Shown here: one piece after another, positions 22,701 through 30,526 of the stretch
Layout of the letters: each line of letters starts with the position of its first letter
Numbering within the stretch: the first letter of the stretch is position 1
Source of the DNA: Fontisphaera persica
GTDB lineage: Bacteria; Verrucomicrobiota; Verrucomicrobiia; Limisphaerales; Fontisphaeraceae
DNA length: 64,000 bases
NCBI RefSeq assembly: GCF_024832785.1
Contig: NZ_CP116615.1
Location: forward strand, 3,906,001 to 3,970,000
Direction of reading: 5' to 3'
Position numbers and translations under genes: made by a program
Notes under the pieces: model-generated
What the model saw: only the letters and a program-made list of their open reading frames with translations
Database searches by the model: none
What the model was told of the DNA's origin: nothing

Positions 22701-23876
22701 ATGGCCAGAGTTTTGTTGGTCGAAGATGACCCACCGGTGCTGCGGACTTTGGAGCGGATGCTCAAGTCTGACGGGCATGAGGTGTATGCGGTGGGGGAAA
22801 TGCCCAGCGCTTTGCAGGTGCTGGAAGCGCAACCGGTGGATGTGGTGATTACGGACCTCATGTTGCCCGGAGCCTCGGGGGTGGAGCTGCTGCGGTTTCT
22901 GCAAGATCACCATCCCCACCTGCCCGCCATTGTCATCACCGGCGAGCCTACCCTGGAGTCGGCGGTGGAAGCGGTGCGCACGCGGGCGTTTGAGTACCTC
23001 TCGAAGCCGGTCTCCCGCAGCCAGCTTTCGCGCGCGGTGGCGCGGGCGGCGCGGCTGAAGCATCTGGAGGACGAGCGGCAGCGGCTGGAGGCGGCCAACC
23101 GCGCCTATCAGGAAAACCTGGAGGAGCTGGTGGCCCAACGCACGCTGGCCCTGCAGGAGAGCGAGGCCCGCCTGCGGCAGTCGGAGCAGCAATTGCACGC
23201 GCTGGCGGCGCGGCTGATTCATGTGCGCGAAGCCGAGCGCGCGCAAATGGCCCGGGAAATTCACGATGAACTGGGGCAGTTGCTGACAGGATTGAAAATG
23301 GATTTGCACTGGCTGCTGCGCCAATGCCAGTGCCCGCCGGAGAAACGCTCCTACGAGGCCATTGCCAGCCGGTTGCAGGATGCCCTGGCCATTGCCGATG
23401 ACACCATCAAATGCGTGCAGCGGCTGTCGGCCGAATTGCGGCCCAGCGCGCTCGACAAGCTGGGTTTGGGCGCGGCGTTGCGGCAGGAGCTGCGCCAGTT
23501 TGGCGAGCGCTCCGGTTTGGCGGTGAGCTTGCGCCTGCCCGAGGAGGAGCCGGCCCTGCCGGCGGAGCAGGCGCTGGCGTTGTTTCGCATTGTGCAGGAG
23601 GCGCTGACCAATGTGGCCCGCCATGCCCAGGCCACTGCGGTGACCGTCACGCTGGAGGAAACGAAGGGCGGCTGGGAATTGCGCGTCACCGACAACGGCC
23701 GGGGCATCCGGGAGGAGGAAACGCAGCGGCCACAGTCGCTGGGCCTGCTGGGCATGAAAGAGCGCGTGCTGCCTTGGCGGGGCACGGTATCCTTTGAGCG
23801 GCCAGCCGGCGGCGGCACGTGTGTGCGGGTATTTTTGCCCCGTCCCGCGGCCGGGGCCTCAGGAGATTCGCCATGA
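22701..23876 (+). CDS. REC domain-histidine kinase hybrid (HisKA_3 type)
   Basis: 391-residue cytoplasmic sensor kinase with an N-terminal receiver instead of a membrane sensor. Receiver: acidic pocket EDD at 8-10, phospho-acceptor Asp52 (VVITDLMLPG), conserved Thr and Lys (VITGEP, LSKPVS). A coiled-coil linker follows (residues about 120-170). The HisKA_3 dimerisation helix carries His188 in AREIHDELGQLLTGLKMD, and the HATPase_c domain has the N-box EALTNVARHAQA and G1 box VTDNGRGI. Start at 22701 is set by the receiver N-terminus; the upstream in-frame extension is discarded. The stop overlaps the next start as ATGA, so kinase and regulator are translationally coupled and are probably partners. 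Confidence 0.92.
   Translation: MARVLLVEDDPPVLRTLERMLKSDGHEVYAVGEMPSALQVLEAQPVDVVITDLMLPGASGVELLRFLQDHHPHLPAIVITGEPTLESAVEAVRTRAFEYLSKPVSRSQLSRAVARAARLKHLEDERQRLEAANRAYQENLEELVAQRTLALQESEARLRQSEQQLHALAARLIHVREAERAQMAREIHDELGQLLTGLKMDLHWLLRQCQCPPEKRSYEAIASRLQDALAIADDTIKCVQRLSAELRPSALDKLGLGAALRQELRQFGERSGLAVSLRLPEEEPALPAEQALALFRIVQEALTNVARHAQATAVTVTLEETKGGWELRVTDNGRGIREEETQRPQSLGLLGMKERVLPWRGTVSFERPAGGGTCVRVFLPRPAAGASGDSP
23861..23865 (+). promoter_or_regulatory. Shine-Dalgarno AGGAG for the coupled response regulator
   Basis: AGGAG 7 nt before ATG 23873, inside the end of the kinase gene. It decides the regulator start and is one of the few consensus ribosome sites in the window. Confidence 0.7.
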
Positions 23877-24505
23877 GAAACATTCTCATTGTGGATGATC
23901 ATGAAGTGGTGCGGCGCGGTTTGCGCAGCCTGCTGGCCGAGAAGATGCCGGGCAGCCGTTTCGTGGAGGCCGCCACTTCCGCGGAAGCCGAGGCCCGGAT
24001 TTTTGAGGGGCGCTGGGATTTGATCCTGCTGGATTTGAACCTGCCCGGGCGCAATGGGCTGGAGGTGCTGGACCTGTCGCGCAAGCATTGTCCCAAAACG
24101 CCGGTGATTGTGCTCTCGATGTATCCGGAGGCGGAATTTGCGTTGCGCGCCATCAAACTGGGCGCGCAGGCCTACCTGAACAAACAAAGCGCCTCCGAGG
24201 AATTGCTGGCGGCGGTGAACAAGGTGCTGGCGGGCGGCAAATACATCACCACCAGTCTGGCGGAGCAGCTTGCCTCGGCCCTTACTGCCGAGACGGCCAC
24301 CGCGCCGCACGAGAGCCTGACGGAGCGCGAGTTGCAGGTGCTGCGGCTGGTGGCGATGGGCAAAACCACCAAGGAAATCGCGGCGGAATTGCATCTGAGC
24401 GCCAAAACCATAGCCACCTACCGCTCGCGCATTGCGGCCAAGACCGGTTTGTCCACGACCGTGGGCATCACCCGCTACGCCATGCAACATCACCTGGTGG
24501 AATGA
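23873..24505 (+). CDS. NarL/FixJ-type response regulator
   Basis: 210 residues. Receiver domain with DDH at 8-10, phospho-acceptor Asp54 (LILLDLNLPGRNG), Ser/Thr switch (IVLSMYPE) and Lys (YLNKQSA). C-terminal LuxR helix-turn-helix: LTERELQVLRLVAMGKTTKEIA and LHLSAKTIATYRSRI. Binds DNA when phosphorylated, presumably by the kinase whose stop codon it overlaps. The regulon cannot be read from the sequence; the nearest downstream gene on the same strand is a sulfatase with its own candidate promoter. It resembles the second regulator near 37.5-38.1 kb in layout. Confidence 0.93.
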   Translation: MRNILIVDDHEVVRRGLRSLLAEKMPGSRFVEAATSAEAEARIFEGRWDLILLDLNLPGRNGLEVLDLSRKHCPKTPVIVLSMYPEAEFALRAIKLGAQAYLNKQSASEELLAAVNKVLAGGKYITTSLAEQLASALTAETATAPHESLTERELQVLRLVAMGKTTKEIAAELHLSAKTIATYRSRIAAKTGLSTTVGITRYAMQHHLVE

Positions 24506-24635
24506 GAGGGTACCGCGCCGATTTCCGGGCTTGCCGCGGGGGTGGTGGCGCCTGGGGGAGGTTGAGTAGCCATGCCGCCGGCCGTTGCACGCAGGATGGG
24601 TCCAGGGGAGTTTCCGCCCCAAGGGCAGTGCAAGC

Positions 24636-24663
24636 TTGAAAAAGGAGGGGAGCCGTCTAGATT
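24636..24663 (+). promoter_or_regulatory. Candidate promoter for the sulfatase gene
   Basis: TTGAAA (24636-24641) and TAGATT (24658-24663) separated by 16 bp. The predicted leader is only about 10 nt before ATG 24680, consistent with the absence of a strong ribosome site. Confidence 0.4.
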
Positions 24664-24679
24664 GGGGGTGGGTTCCTTT

Positions 24680-26155
24680 ATGCAACTTCTGGCCTGTCTG
24701 CTGACGGTGGTTTGCGTGCTGGCGCTAAGCAACGCCGGCGCGGCCACGTCCCCCAATGTGGTGATTATCTTCGCCGATGACCTGGGCTACGGGGATGTGG
24801 GGTGTTATGGGGCGAGGGACCTGGCCACGCCGCATTTGGACCGGCTGGCGGCGGAGGGGGTCAAGTTCACGCGCTTTTATGTGTCGCAACCGGTGTGTTC
24901 GGCTTCGCGGGCGTCGTTGCTCACGGGCTGCTACGCCAACCGTGTGAGCATTTACGGGGCGCTAGGCCCGCGGGCCCAGGTGGGTTTGCATCCCCAGGAA
25001 GTGACGCTGGCGGAAGTGTTGAAGACGCGCGGGTACGCCACGGCGGCCATTGGCAAATGGCATCTGGGGGACCAGCCGGAGTTTTTGCCCACCCGGCAGG
25101 GTTTTGACACGTATTTTGGCCTGCCCTACTCCAATGACATGTGGCCGTATCATCCCGAGTACGCGGATGCGCCACCGAATTCTCCGCGACGCAAGGCCGG
25201 TTATCCGGATTTGCCGTTGTACGAAAACGAGCGCGTCAAGCTGGCGCCGGTGACCGCGGAGCATCAGGCCCGGCTCACCACGTGGTACACTGAGCGCGCC
25301 GTGCAATTCATCGAGCAAAACCGCCGTCGTCCGTTCTTTCTGTATCTGGCCCATTCCATGCCGCACGTGCCGCTGTTTGTTTCCGAAAAATTCAAAGGCC
25401 GTTCCGGGCGGGGGCTTTACGGGGATGTCATCATGGAAATTGACTGGTCCGTGGGCCAGATTCTGGCGGCGCTGGAGCGGCACCGGCTGGCGGAGCGCAC
25501 GCTGGTCATATTTACCTCCGACAATGGCCCGTGGCTGTCGTATGGCAACCATGCCGGCTCGGCGGGCGGCTTGCGCGAGGGGAAGGGGACGGTATGGGAG
25601 GGCGGCGTGCGCGTTCCTTGTTTGATGCGCTGGCCGGGCAAAATCCCGGCTGGCACGGTCTGCGCACAACCCGCGATGACCCTGGATTTGCTGCCCACCC
25701 TTGCGCGGCTGGCGGGAGCGGCGCTGCCCACCAACAAGTTGGACGGCAAGGATATCTGGCCGTTGATGGCAGGACACCCCGGCGCCGTCAGCCCCCAGGA
25801 GGCTTATTATTTTTATTATCAGCAGAACGAATTGCAGGCATTGACCAGCGGCCCGTGGAAATTAATCCTGCCGCACACCTATCGCACCATGCAGGGGCAG
25901 CCGCCGGGCAGGGATGGCAAGCCAGGCCCGTACCGCAATGTCAAATTGGCGCAACCCGAGCTGTATCACCTGGAGAAAGACCCGGCTGAAACCACCAATG
26001 TGGCGGCTGCGCATCCTGAGGTCATGGCCCGCTTGCTGGCGCTGGCCGAGCGCGCCCGCGCGGAGCTGGGCGATGCCTTGACCGGACGGCAGGGCACGGA
26101 GGTGCGGCCGCCGGGGCGTGTCCGCGTCTCCGCCAGCACAGCTCCCAAACCCTGA
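24680..26155 (+). CDS. Secreted formylglycine-dependent sulfatase (S1 family)
   Basis: 491 residues with a signal peptide (about 1-22). Type I sulfatase fold: metal-binding Asp33-Asp34 in [14 protein letters not shown], the modification motif C-S-A-S-R with Cys73 to be converted to formylglycine, GKWHLG, and DNGPW of the C-terminal metal site. Removes sulfate esters, probably from an algal or animal-type sulfated polysaccharide. It needs a formylglycine-generating enzyme, which is not in the window. Start 24680 chosen at the signal peptide. Substrate subfamily cannot be assigned by eye. Confidence 0.93.
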   Translation: MQLLACLLTVVCVLALSNAGAATSPNVVIIFADDLGYGDVGCYGARDLATPHLDRLAAEGVKFTRFYVSQPVCSASRASLLTGCYANRVSIYGALGPRAQVGLHPQEVTLAEVLKTRGYATAAIGKWHLGDQPEFLPTRQGFDTYFGLPYSNDMWPYHPEYADAPPNSPRRKAGYPDLPLYENERVKLAPVTAEHQARLTTWYTERAVQFIEQNRRRPFFLYLAHSMPHVPLFVSEKFKGRSGRGLYGDVIMEIDWSVGQILAALERHRLAERTLVIFTSDNGPWLSYGNHAGSAGGLREGKGTVWEGGVRVPCLMRWPGKIPAGTVCAQPAMTLDLLPTLARLAGAALPTNKLDGKDIWPLMAGHPGAVSPQEAYYFYYQQNELQALTSGPWKLILPHTYRTMQGQPPGRDGKPGPYRNVKLAQPELYHLEKDPAETTNVAAAHPEVMARLLALAERARAELGDALTGRQGTEVRPPGRVRVSASTAPKP

Positions 26156-26159
26156 AATA

Positions 26160-28379
26160 ATGTCAAACGCGAATACTTCAAACACCCGGACGCATGCGTT
26201 GCATCGTTGGCGGTTTTTCATGGCGGGCGGGTTTGACCAGGTTCACCTCACCACCGGCGAGGATTTGCGCGCCCTGGCGCAACTCGACCAAACCCTCTGG
26301 GTCGCCCTGGCGTGTCCCACGCGCGGCCTGGAGCTGGACCCCGCCACGCTCGATTTAATTGATACCGACCAAGACGGGCGGATTCGCCCGCCGGAGCTGT
26401 TGGCCGCCGTGCAGTGGGTCTGCGCCGTGGTGAAGGACCCCGGCTGTATTTTAACGCCGGGCGAGACGCTGCCGCTGGCGCAGTTGAATGACCAGCATCC
26501 CGAGGGCCAGGCCTTGCTGGCGGCGGCCCGCCAAATCCTGGCCAATCTGGGCAAACCGGACGCGGCGGAGATTGCCCTGGCGGATACCACTGACCCGGGG
26601 CGCATCTTTGCGCACACCGTTTTCAACGGCGATGGCGTGGTGCCGCCGGAAGCCGCGCAGGACGAGGAAACCCGCGGCGTCTTGCAGGACATGCTGGCGT
26701 GTGTGGGCGGGGTGCCCGACCGCAGCGGCAAGGCCGGGGTCAACCAGGCCAAGGTGGAGCAATTTTTCAACGCGGCTGCGGCTTTTGTGACGTGGCGGGA
26801 AAAGGGGGCGGGCGATGCAGCCATCTGGCCCTTGGGGGAGACCGCCACGCTCGCCGCCGTGCAGGCCCTGCAGACCGTGCGGGCCAAGGTGGACGATTAC
26901 TTTGCGCGTTGCCGGCTGGCGGCCTTTGACGCCCGGGCGGCGGGGCCGCTCAACCGGGATGAAAAGGAATATGCCGCTGTGGCAGCGGGCGAGCTGAGCG
27001 CCGAGGCCAAAGAATGCCGCAGCCTGCCCCTGGCGCGGGTGGAGGCGGGGCGGCCGCTGCCGCTGGCGGAGGGATTGAATCCGGCCTGGGCGGCGGACAT
27101 GGCGGCGTTTCGCGCGCTGGCGGTGACACCGCTGCTGGGGGAGCGGACGGCGTTGACGGAGCACGATTGGACGCAGTTGCAGGCTCGCCTGGGACCCTGC
27201 CAGGCGTGGCTGGCGGCCAAGGCGGGCGCGGAGGTGGAGGCGCTGGGGCAGGCGCGATTGCAGGCGCTGCTGTCCGGACCGGCGCGGAAAAACGTGGAGG
27301 CATTGATCGCGCGCGATCTGGCGGTCAGCGTGGAGTCCAATGCCGTCCTGTCCGTCCACAAGCTGCTGCGTTACCGGCGGGATTTGGGCCGGTTGCTGGT
27401 GAATTTTGTCAATTTCCGCGACTTTTACAGCCGGCGGGAAAAGGCCATCTTTCAGGCGGGCTCCCTGTACCTGGACCAGCGGCGGTGCGATTTGTGTTTG
27501 CGGGTGGAGGATGCGGGCCGCCATGCCACCATGGCCGGCCTGGCAGGGACATACCTGGCCTACTGCGATTGTGTGCGCCGGGCCACGGGAGAAAAAATGC
27601 AGATTGTGGCCGCGTTCACCGATGGCAGCTCGGACAACCTCATGGTGGGCCGCAACGGCGTGTTTTATGACCGGCAGGGTCGCGATTGGGACGCCACCAT
27701 CACGCGGATTGTGGACAATCCCATCAGCCTGCGGCAGGCGTTCTGGGCGCCCTACAAAAAGTTTGTGCGGTTGATTGAGCAGCAGGTGGCCAAACGCGCC
27801 GCGGCCGCCGAGGCGGCCTCCACCGCCAAACTTGAAAGCGCGGCTGCCACCGCGGCCACGCTTGACAAGGCCAAACCGGCCGAGCCGAAAAAAATAGACG
27901 TGGGCACGGTGGCCGCCTTGGGCGTGGCAGTGGGGTCCATTGGCACGGCGCTGAGCATTTTGGCCACGGGGTTGATGAAAATTGAGTACTGGCAAATCCC
28001 GCTGGTCTTTGTGGGGCTGATGCTATTGATTAGCGGGCCGTCAGTCATCATGGCCTGGCTGAAATTGCGCCAGCGGAACCTGGGGCCGATTCTGGATGCC
28101 AACGGTTGGGCCATCAATGCGCGCGCGCGGCTGAACGTGCCGTTTGGCGCGGCCCTGACCCGGGTGGCGCGGCTGCCGGAAGGGGCGCAGCGGGATTTGG
28201 TGGACCCCTTTGCCGAGAAGAAAAGCCTGTGGCCGTATGTGGCGGTGCTGGTGGTGTTGCTCTGGCTGACCTACCTCGTGCTGGACCGCCAGGGACTCAT
28301 TCATACCTGGACGCATGGCTGGCTGGGGAAACCGGCGGCCGCGGCGGCGCCCACGCCGCCAGCCGAAAAACCCAAATAA
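26160..28379 (+). CDS. Uncharacterised EF-hand membrane protein
   Basis: 739 residues, no named function. It begins 4 nt after the sulfatase stop, so the two are probably co-transcribed. Visible: a canonical EF-hand loop at 68-79 (DTDQDGRIRPPE), a second degenerate one (FNGDGVVPPEAA), a long soluble alpha-rich region, a conserved-looking stretch SLYLDQRRCDLCLRVED, a segment GRNGVFYDRQGRDWDATITRIVDNP before residue 560, then an alanine-rich linker and three transmembrane segments at about 580-607, 608-634 and 690-711, with a short proline/alanine tail. No signal peptide, so the bulk is cytoplasmic if the topology is simple. I recall similar uncharacterised proteins in Bacteroidetes and Planctomycetes; that needs a database search. 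Confidence 0.8.
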   Translation: MSNANTSNTRTHALHRWRFFMAGGFDQVHLTTGEDLRALAQLDQTLWVALACPTRGLELDPATLDLIDTDQDGRIRPPELLAAVQWVCAVVKDPGCILTPGETLPLAQLNDQHPEGQALLAAARQILANLGKPDAAEIALADTTDPGRIFAHTVFNGDGVVPPEAAQDEETRGVLQDMLACVGGVPDRSGKAGVNQAKVEQFFNAAAAFVTWREKGAGDAAIWPLGETATLAAVQALQTVRAKVDDYFARCRLAAFDARAAGPLNRDEKEYAAVAAGELSAEAKECRSLPLARVEAGRPLPLAEGLNPAWAADMAAFRALAVTPLLGERTALTEHDWTQLQARLGPCQAWLAAKAGAEVEALGQARLQALLSGPARKNVEALIARDLAVSVESNAVLSVHKLLRYRRDLGRLLVNFVNFRDFYSRREKAIFQAGSLYLDQRRCDLCLRVEDAGRHATMAGLAGTYLAYCDCVRRATGEKMQIVAAFTDGSSDNLMVGRNGVFYDRQGRDWDATITRIVDNPISLRQAFWAPYKKFVRLIEQQVAKRAAAAEAASTAKLESAAATAATLDKAKPAEPKKIDVGTVAALGVAVGSIGTALSILATGLMKIEYWQIPLVFVGLMLLISGPSVIMAWLKLRQRNLGPILDANGWAINARARLNVPFGAALTRVARLPEGAQRDLVDPFAEKKSLWPYVAVLVVLLWLTYLVLDRQGLIHTWTHGWLGKPAAAAAPTPPAEKPK

Positions 28380-28390
28380 ATCCGTTCCTT

Positions 28391-28412
28391 GGCCCCGCCC
28401 GGGCGGGCTTTT
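28391..28412 (+). terminator. Probable rho-independent terminator
   Basis: GC-rich palindrome (CCCGC/GCGGG core with CCGG loop) followed by TTTT, 12 nt after the EF-hand protein stop. Confidence 0.5.
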
Positions 28413-28573
28413 CGCCGAAGGCTGGCACCCAGCGTGCAGCGGACGCCTCCTTGTTTGATTCTGGCCTGCGGCCAGGGAGGTGCGGGTGTTTTGCCGGAGG
28501 GGGGATGATTTTTGATGGCCGTTGCCATCCGCCTCGTCTATATCTTTGGCAGCATCAATAAACAGCGATTTTT

Positions 28574-30472
28574 ATGAAATACACCCTTGGTTTTCGCGTG
28601 GGTCTGGTCTGGCTGACTTTGCTGGCTTCCCTGTCGGCGGCGCCGCTGGGCAGCGCCTTTCTATATCAGGGGCGGCTGGTGCAACAAGGCCAGCCGGCCC
28701 AGGGTCTTTATGATTTGACTTTTACCCTGTATGACGCGCCCACCGGCGGCGTGCCGCTGGCCGGGCCGGTGACCAATTTGCAGGTCAACGTGTCCAACGG
28801 TCTGTTCACGGTGGAGGTGGATTTTGGGCCGTCGGTGTTCAACGGCACGGCTTATTGGGTGGCGCTGGCGGTGCGGCCGTCGGGGGTCGGGGCGTTCACG
28901 GCGCTGGCGCCGCGGCAGCCGCTGCTGGCGGCGCCGTATGCGTGGCATGCCGCCAATGCGGGGGTGGCGGCGGCGCTGGTGGCCAATGCGGTGAACACCG
29001 CCAGTTTGAAGGATGGCGCGGTGACGGCGGTCAAGATTGCCAGCAATCAAGTGGTCACCAGCCTGAACGGTTTGCGCGACGCGGTGCAACTGAGCGGCAC
29101 CAATGGCATCACCATCAACAGCCAGGGCAACGCGCTGGTCATCAGTGGCAGCGGCGGGGGCGGGGGGGGCTGGGCCTTGAGCGGCAACGCCGGCACCACG
29201 CCGGCGAATTTCCTGGGCACCACCGATGCCCAGCCTTTGGAGCTGCGCGTGAATAACACCCGTTTTTTGCGCGCGGAACCCACGGTCAGCGTGCCCAATT
29301 TGATTGGGGGCGACGCCGCCAACCAGACCTACCCGGGCACGGTGGGGGCCGTCGTGGCCGGGGGAGGGCAGGGCCCGGAGGCCAACGTGGTGGGCGGGGC
29401 CTTTGGCTTCATCGGGTCCGGCCGTTACAACCTGGTGCACAGCAACGCCAATGAATCCGCGGTGGTGGGCGGGTACGGCAATGTAGTCTATACCAATGCC
29501 TGGTCTTCGTTCATTGGCGGCGGCGCCAATAATTGGGTGGACAGCTTCAGCCATTTTTCCTTCGTGGGCGGCGGTGAGGATAATTTTGTCAATACCAACA
29601 GCGAGCATGCGGTCATTGCCGGCGGCCGCTACAACACGGTGGGCGCAGAAACGGCCGCCGGATGGATTGGCGGAGGGGCGTATAATACGTTGCAGGCCGG
29701 GGCGTCCAGCTCCGGCATTGGCGGGGGCCGCTACAATTCGATTGGCCAGAATGCGGCCGGCAGTTTCATTGGCGGGGGGTTGTACAACACCAATCAGGGC
29801 AGCGTCTCGGTGGTGGTGGGCGGTTTCAGCAATTTGGTGAGCGAACTGGCCTACGCGGTGACGGTGGGCGGCGGCGAGCTGAATTACGTGGGCAACAGCG
29901 ATGACGCCACCATTGCCGGCGGTTATTACAATTATGTGGACGACGACGCGCACTTTGGCACGGTGGGCGGGGGGGCGGACAACTGGGTGCAACCGGGCGC
30001 GATATATGCCACCATTCCCGGTGGGGCACAGGCCGCCGCCATCAGCTTCGGGCAGATGGCCTATGCCAGCGGCATGGACAGCTCCTGGGGGGACGCTCAG
30101 ACGTCGCTTTATGTTTTGCGGCGCACGACCACCAATGCCACCACGCTGGAATTGTTCCTCGATGGCGCGCAGGAGCGGATGCAGGTGCCCAACAATGGGA
30201 CGTGGACATTTCAGGCGATGGTGGCCGCGCGCAACAACAGCGGTGGCTCGGCCGGCTTCCGCATTGAAGGGGTCATCAAAAACGTCAACGGCACGGTCAG
30301 CCTGGTGGGCACGCCCACGGTGACGGGGCTAGGCTCGGACATTGCCGGCCTGACCAACCCGCAGGCGGCGGCAGACAACACCAACAAGGCGCTCATCCTG
30401 CGCGTGACGGGCGTGGCAGGCCAGCGCATCAAATGGGTGGCCCGCGTGCAGACCACTGAGTTGAAGTTCTAG
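28574..30472 (+). CDS. Secreted protein with head-like GGG repeats and phage-fibre-like tip
   Basis: 632 residues with a signal peptide (about 1-24). Residues 25-125 resemble a secreted-protein module recalled from other bacteria (FLYQGRLVQQGQP...GLYDLTFTLYD...LLAAPYAWHA). After a glycine-rich linker near 195, about 12 tandem units of 16-17 residues run from about 293 to 490 with the pattern x-x-[IV]-x-G-G-G-x-x-N-x-V, like the beta-roll head repeats of trimeric autotransporter adhesins. The last 130 residues (GDAQTSLYVLRRTTTNATTLELF ... IKWVARVQTTE) resemble, from memory, the C-terminal part of phage tail-fibre proteins. No outer-membrane anchor is seen. Probably a trimeric surface or secreted fibre. 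Confidence 0.8.
   Translation: MKYTLGFRVGLVWLTLLASLSAAPLGSAFLYQGRLVQQGQPAQGLYDLTFTLYDAPTGGVPLAGPVTNLQVNVSNGLFTVEVDFGPSVFNGTAYWVALAVRPSGVGAFTALAPRQPLLAAPYAWHAANAGVAAALVANAVNTASLKDGAVTAVKIASNQVVTSLNGLRDAVQLSGTNGITINSQGNALVISGSGGGGGGWALSGNAGTTPANFLGTTDAQPLELRVNNTRFLRAEPTVSVPNLIGGDAANQTYPGTVGAVVAGGGQGPEANVVGGAFGFIGSGRYNLVHSNANESAVVGGYGNVVYTNAWSSFIGGGANNWVDSFSHFSFVGGGEDNFVNTNSEHAVIAGGRYNTVGAETAAGWIGGGAYNTLQAGASSSGIGGGRYNSIGQNAAGSFIGGGLYNTNQGSVSVVVGGFSNLVSELAYAVTVGGGELNYVGNSDDATIAGGYYNYVDDDAHFGTVGGGADNWVQPGAIYATIPGGAQAAAISFGQMAYASGMDSSWGDAQTSLYVLRRTTTNATTLELFLDGAQERMQVPNNGTWTFQAMVAARNNSGGSAGFRIEGVIKNVNGTVSLVGTPTVTGLGSDIAGLTNPQAAADNTNKALILRVTGVAGQRIKWVARVQTTELKF
29452..30040 (+). repeat. Tandem ~16-residue head-like repeats within the fibre-like protein
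   Basis: About 12 imperfect units of 48-54 bp coding for [IV]xGGGxxNxV-type turns, e.g. SSFIGGGANNWV, SFVGGGEDNFV, AVIAGGRYNTV, AGWIGGGAYNTL, SSGIGGGRYNSI, AVTVGGGELNYV. DNA identity between units is lower than protein similarity, suggesting old duplication under selection. Confidence 0.8.
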
Positions 30473-30526
30473 GATGCCTGCGCCGGTTTTCCCGTTGGCA
30501 AAAGCGGGGGCCGGCGGTTTAATATC

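Noticed and set aside
29452-30040. Possible CRISPR-like array because of regular repetition
   Set aside because: The repeats are coding, imperfect at DNA level, in frame, and about 50 bp without constant repeat and variable spacer organisation.
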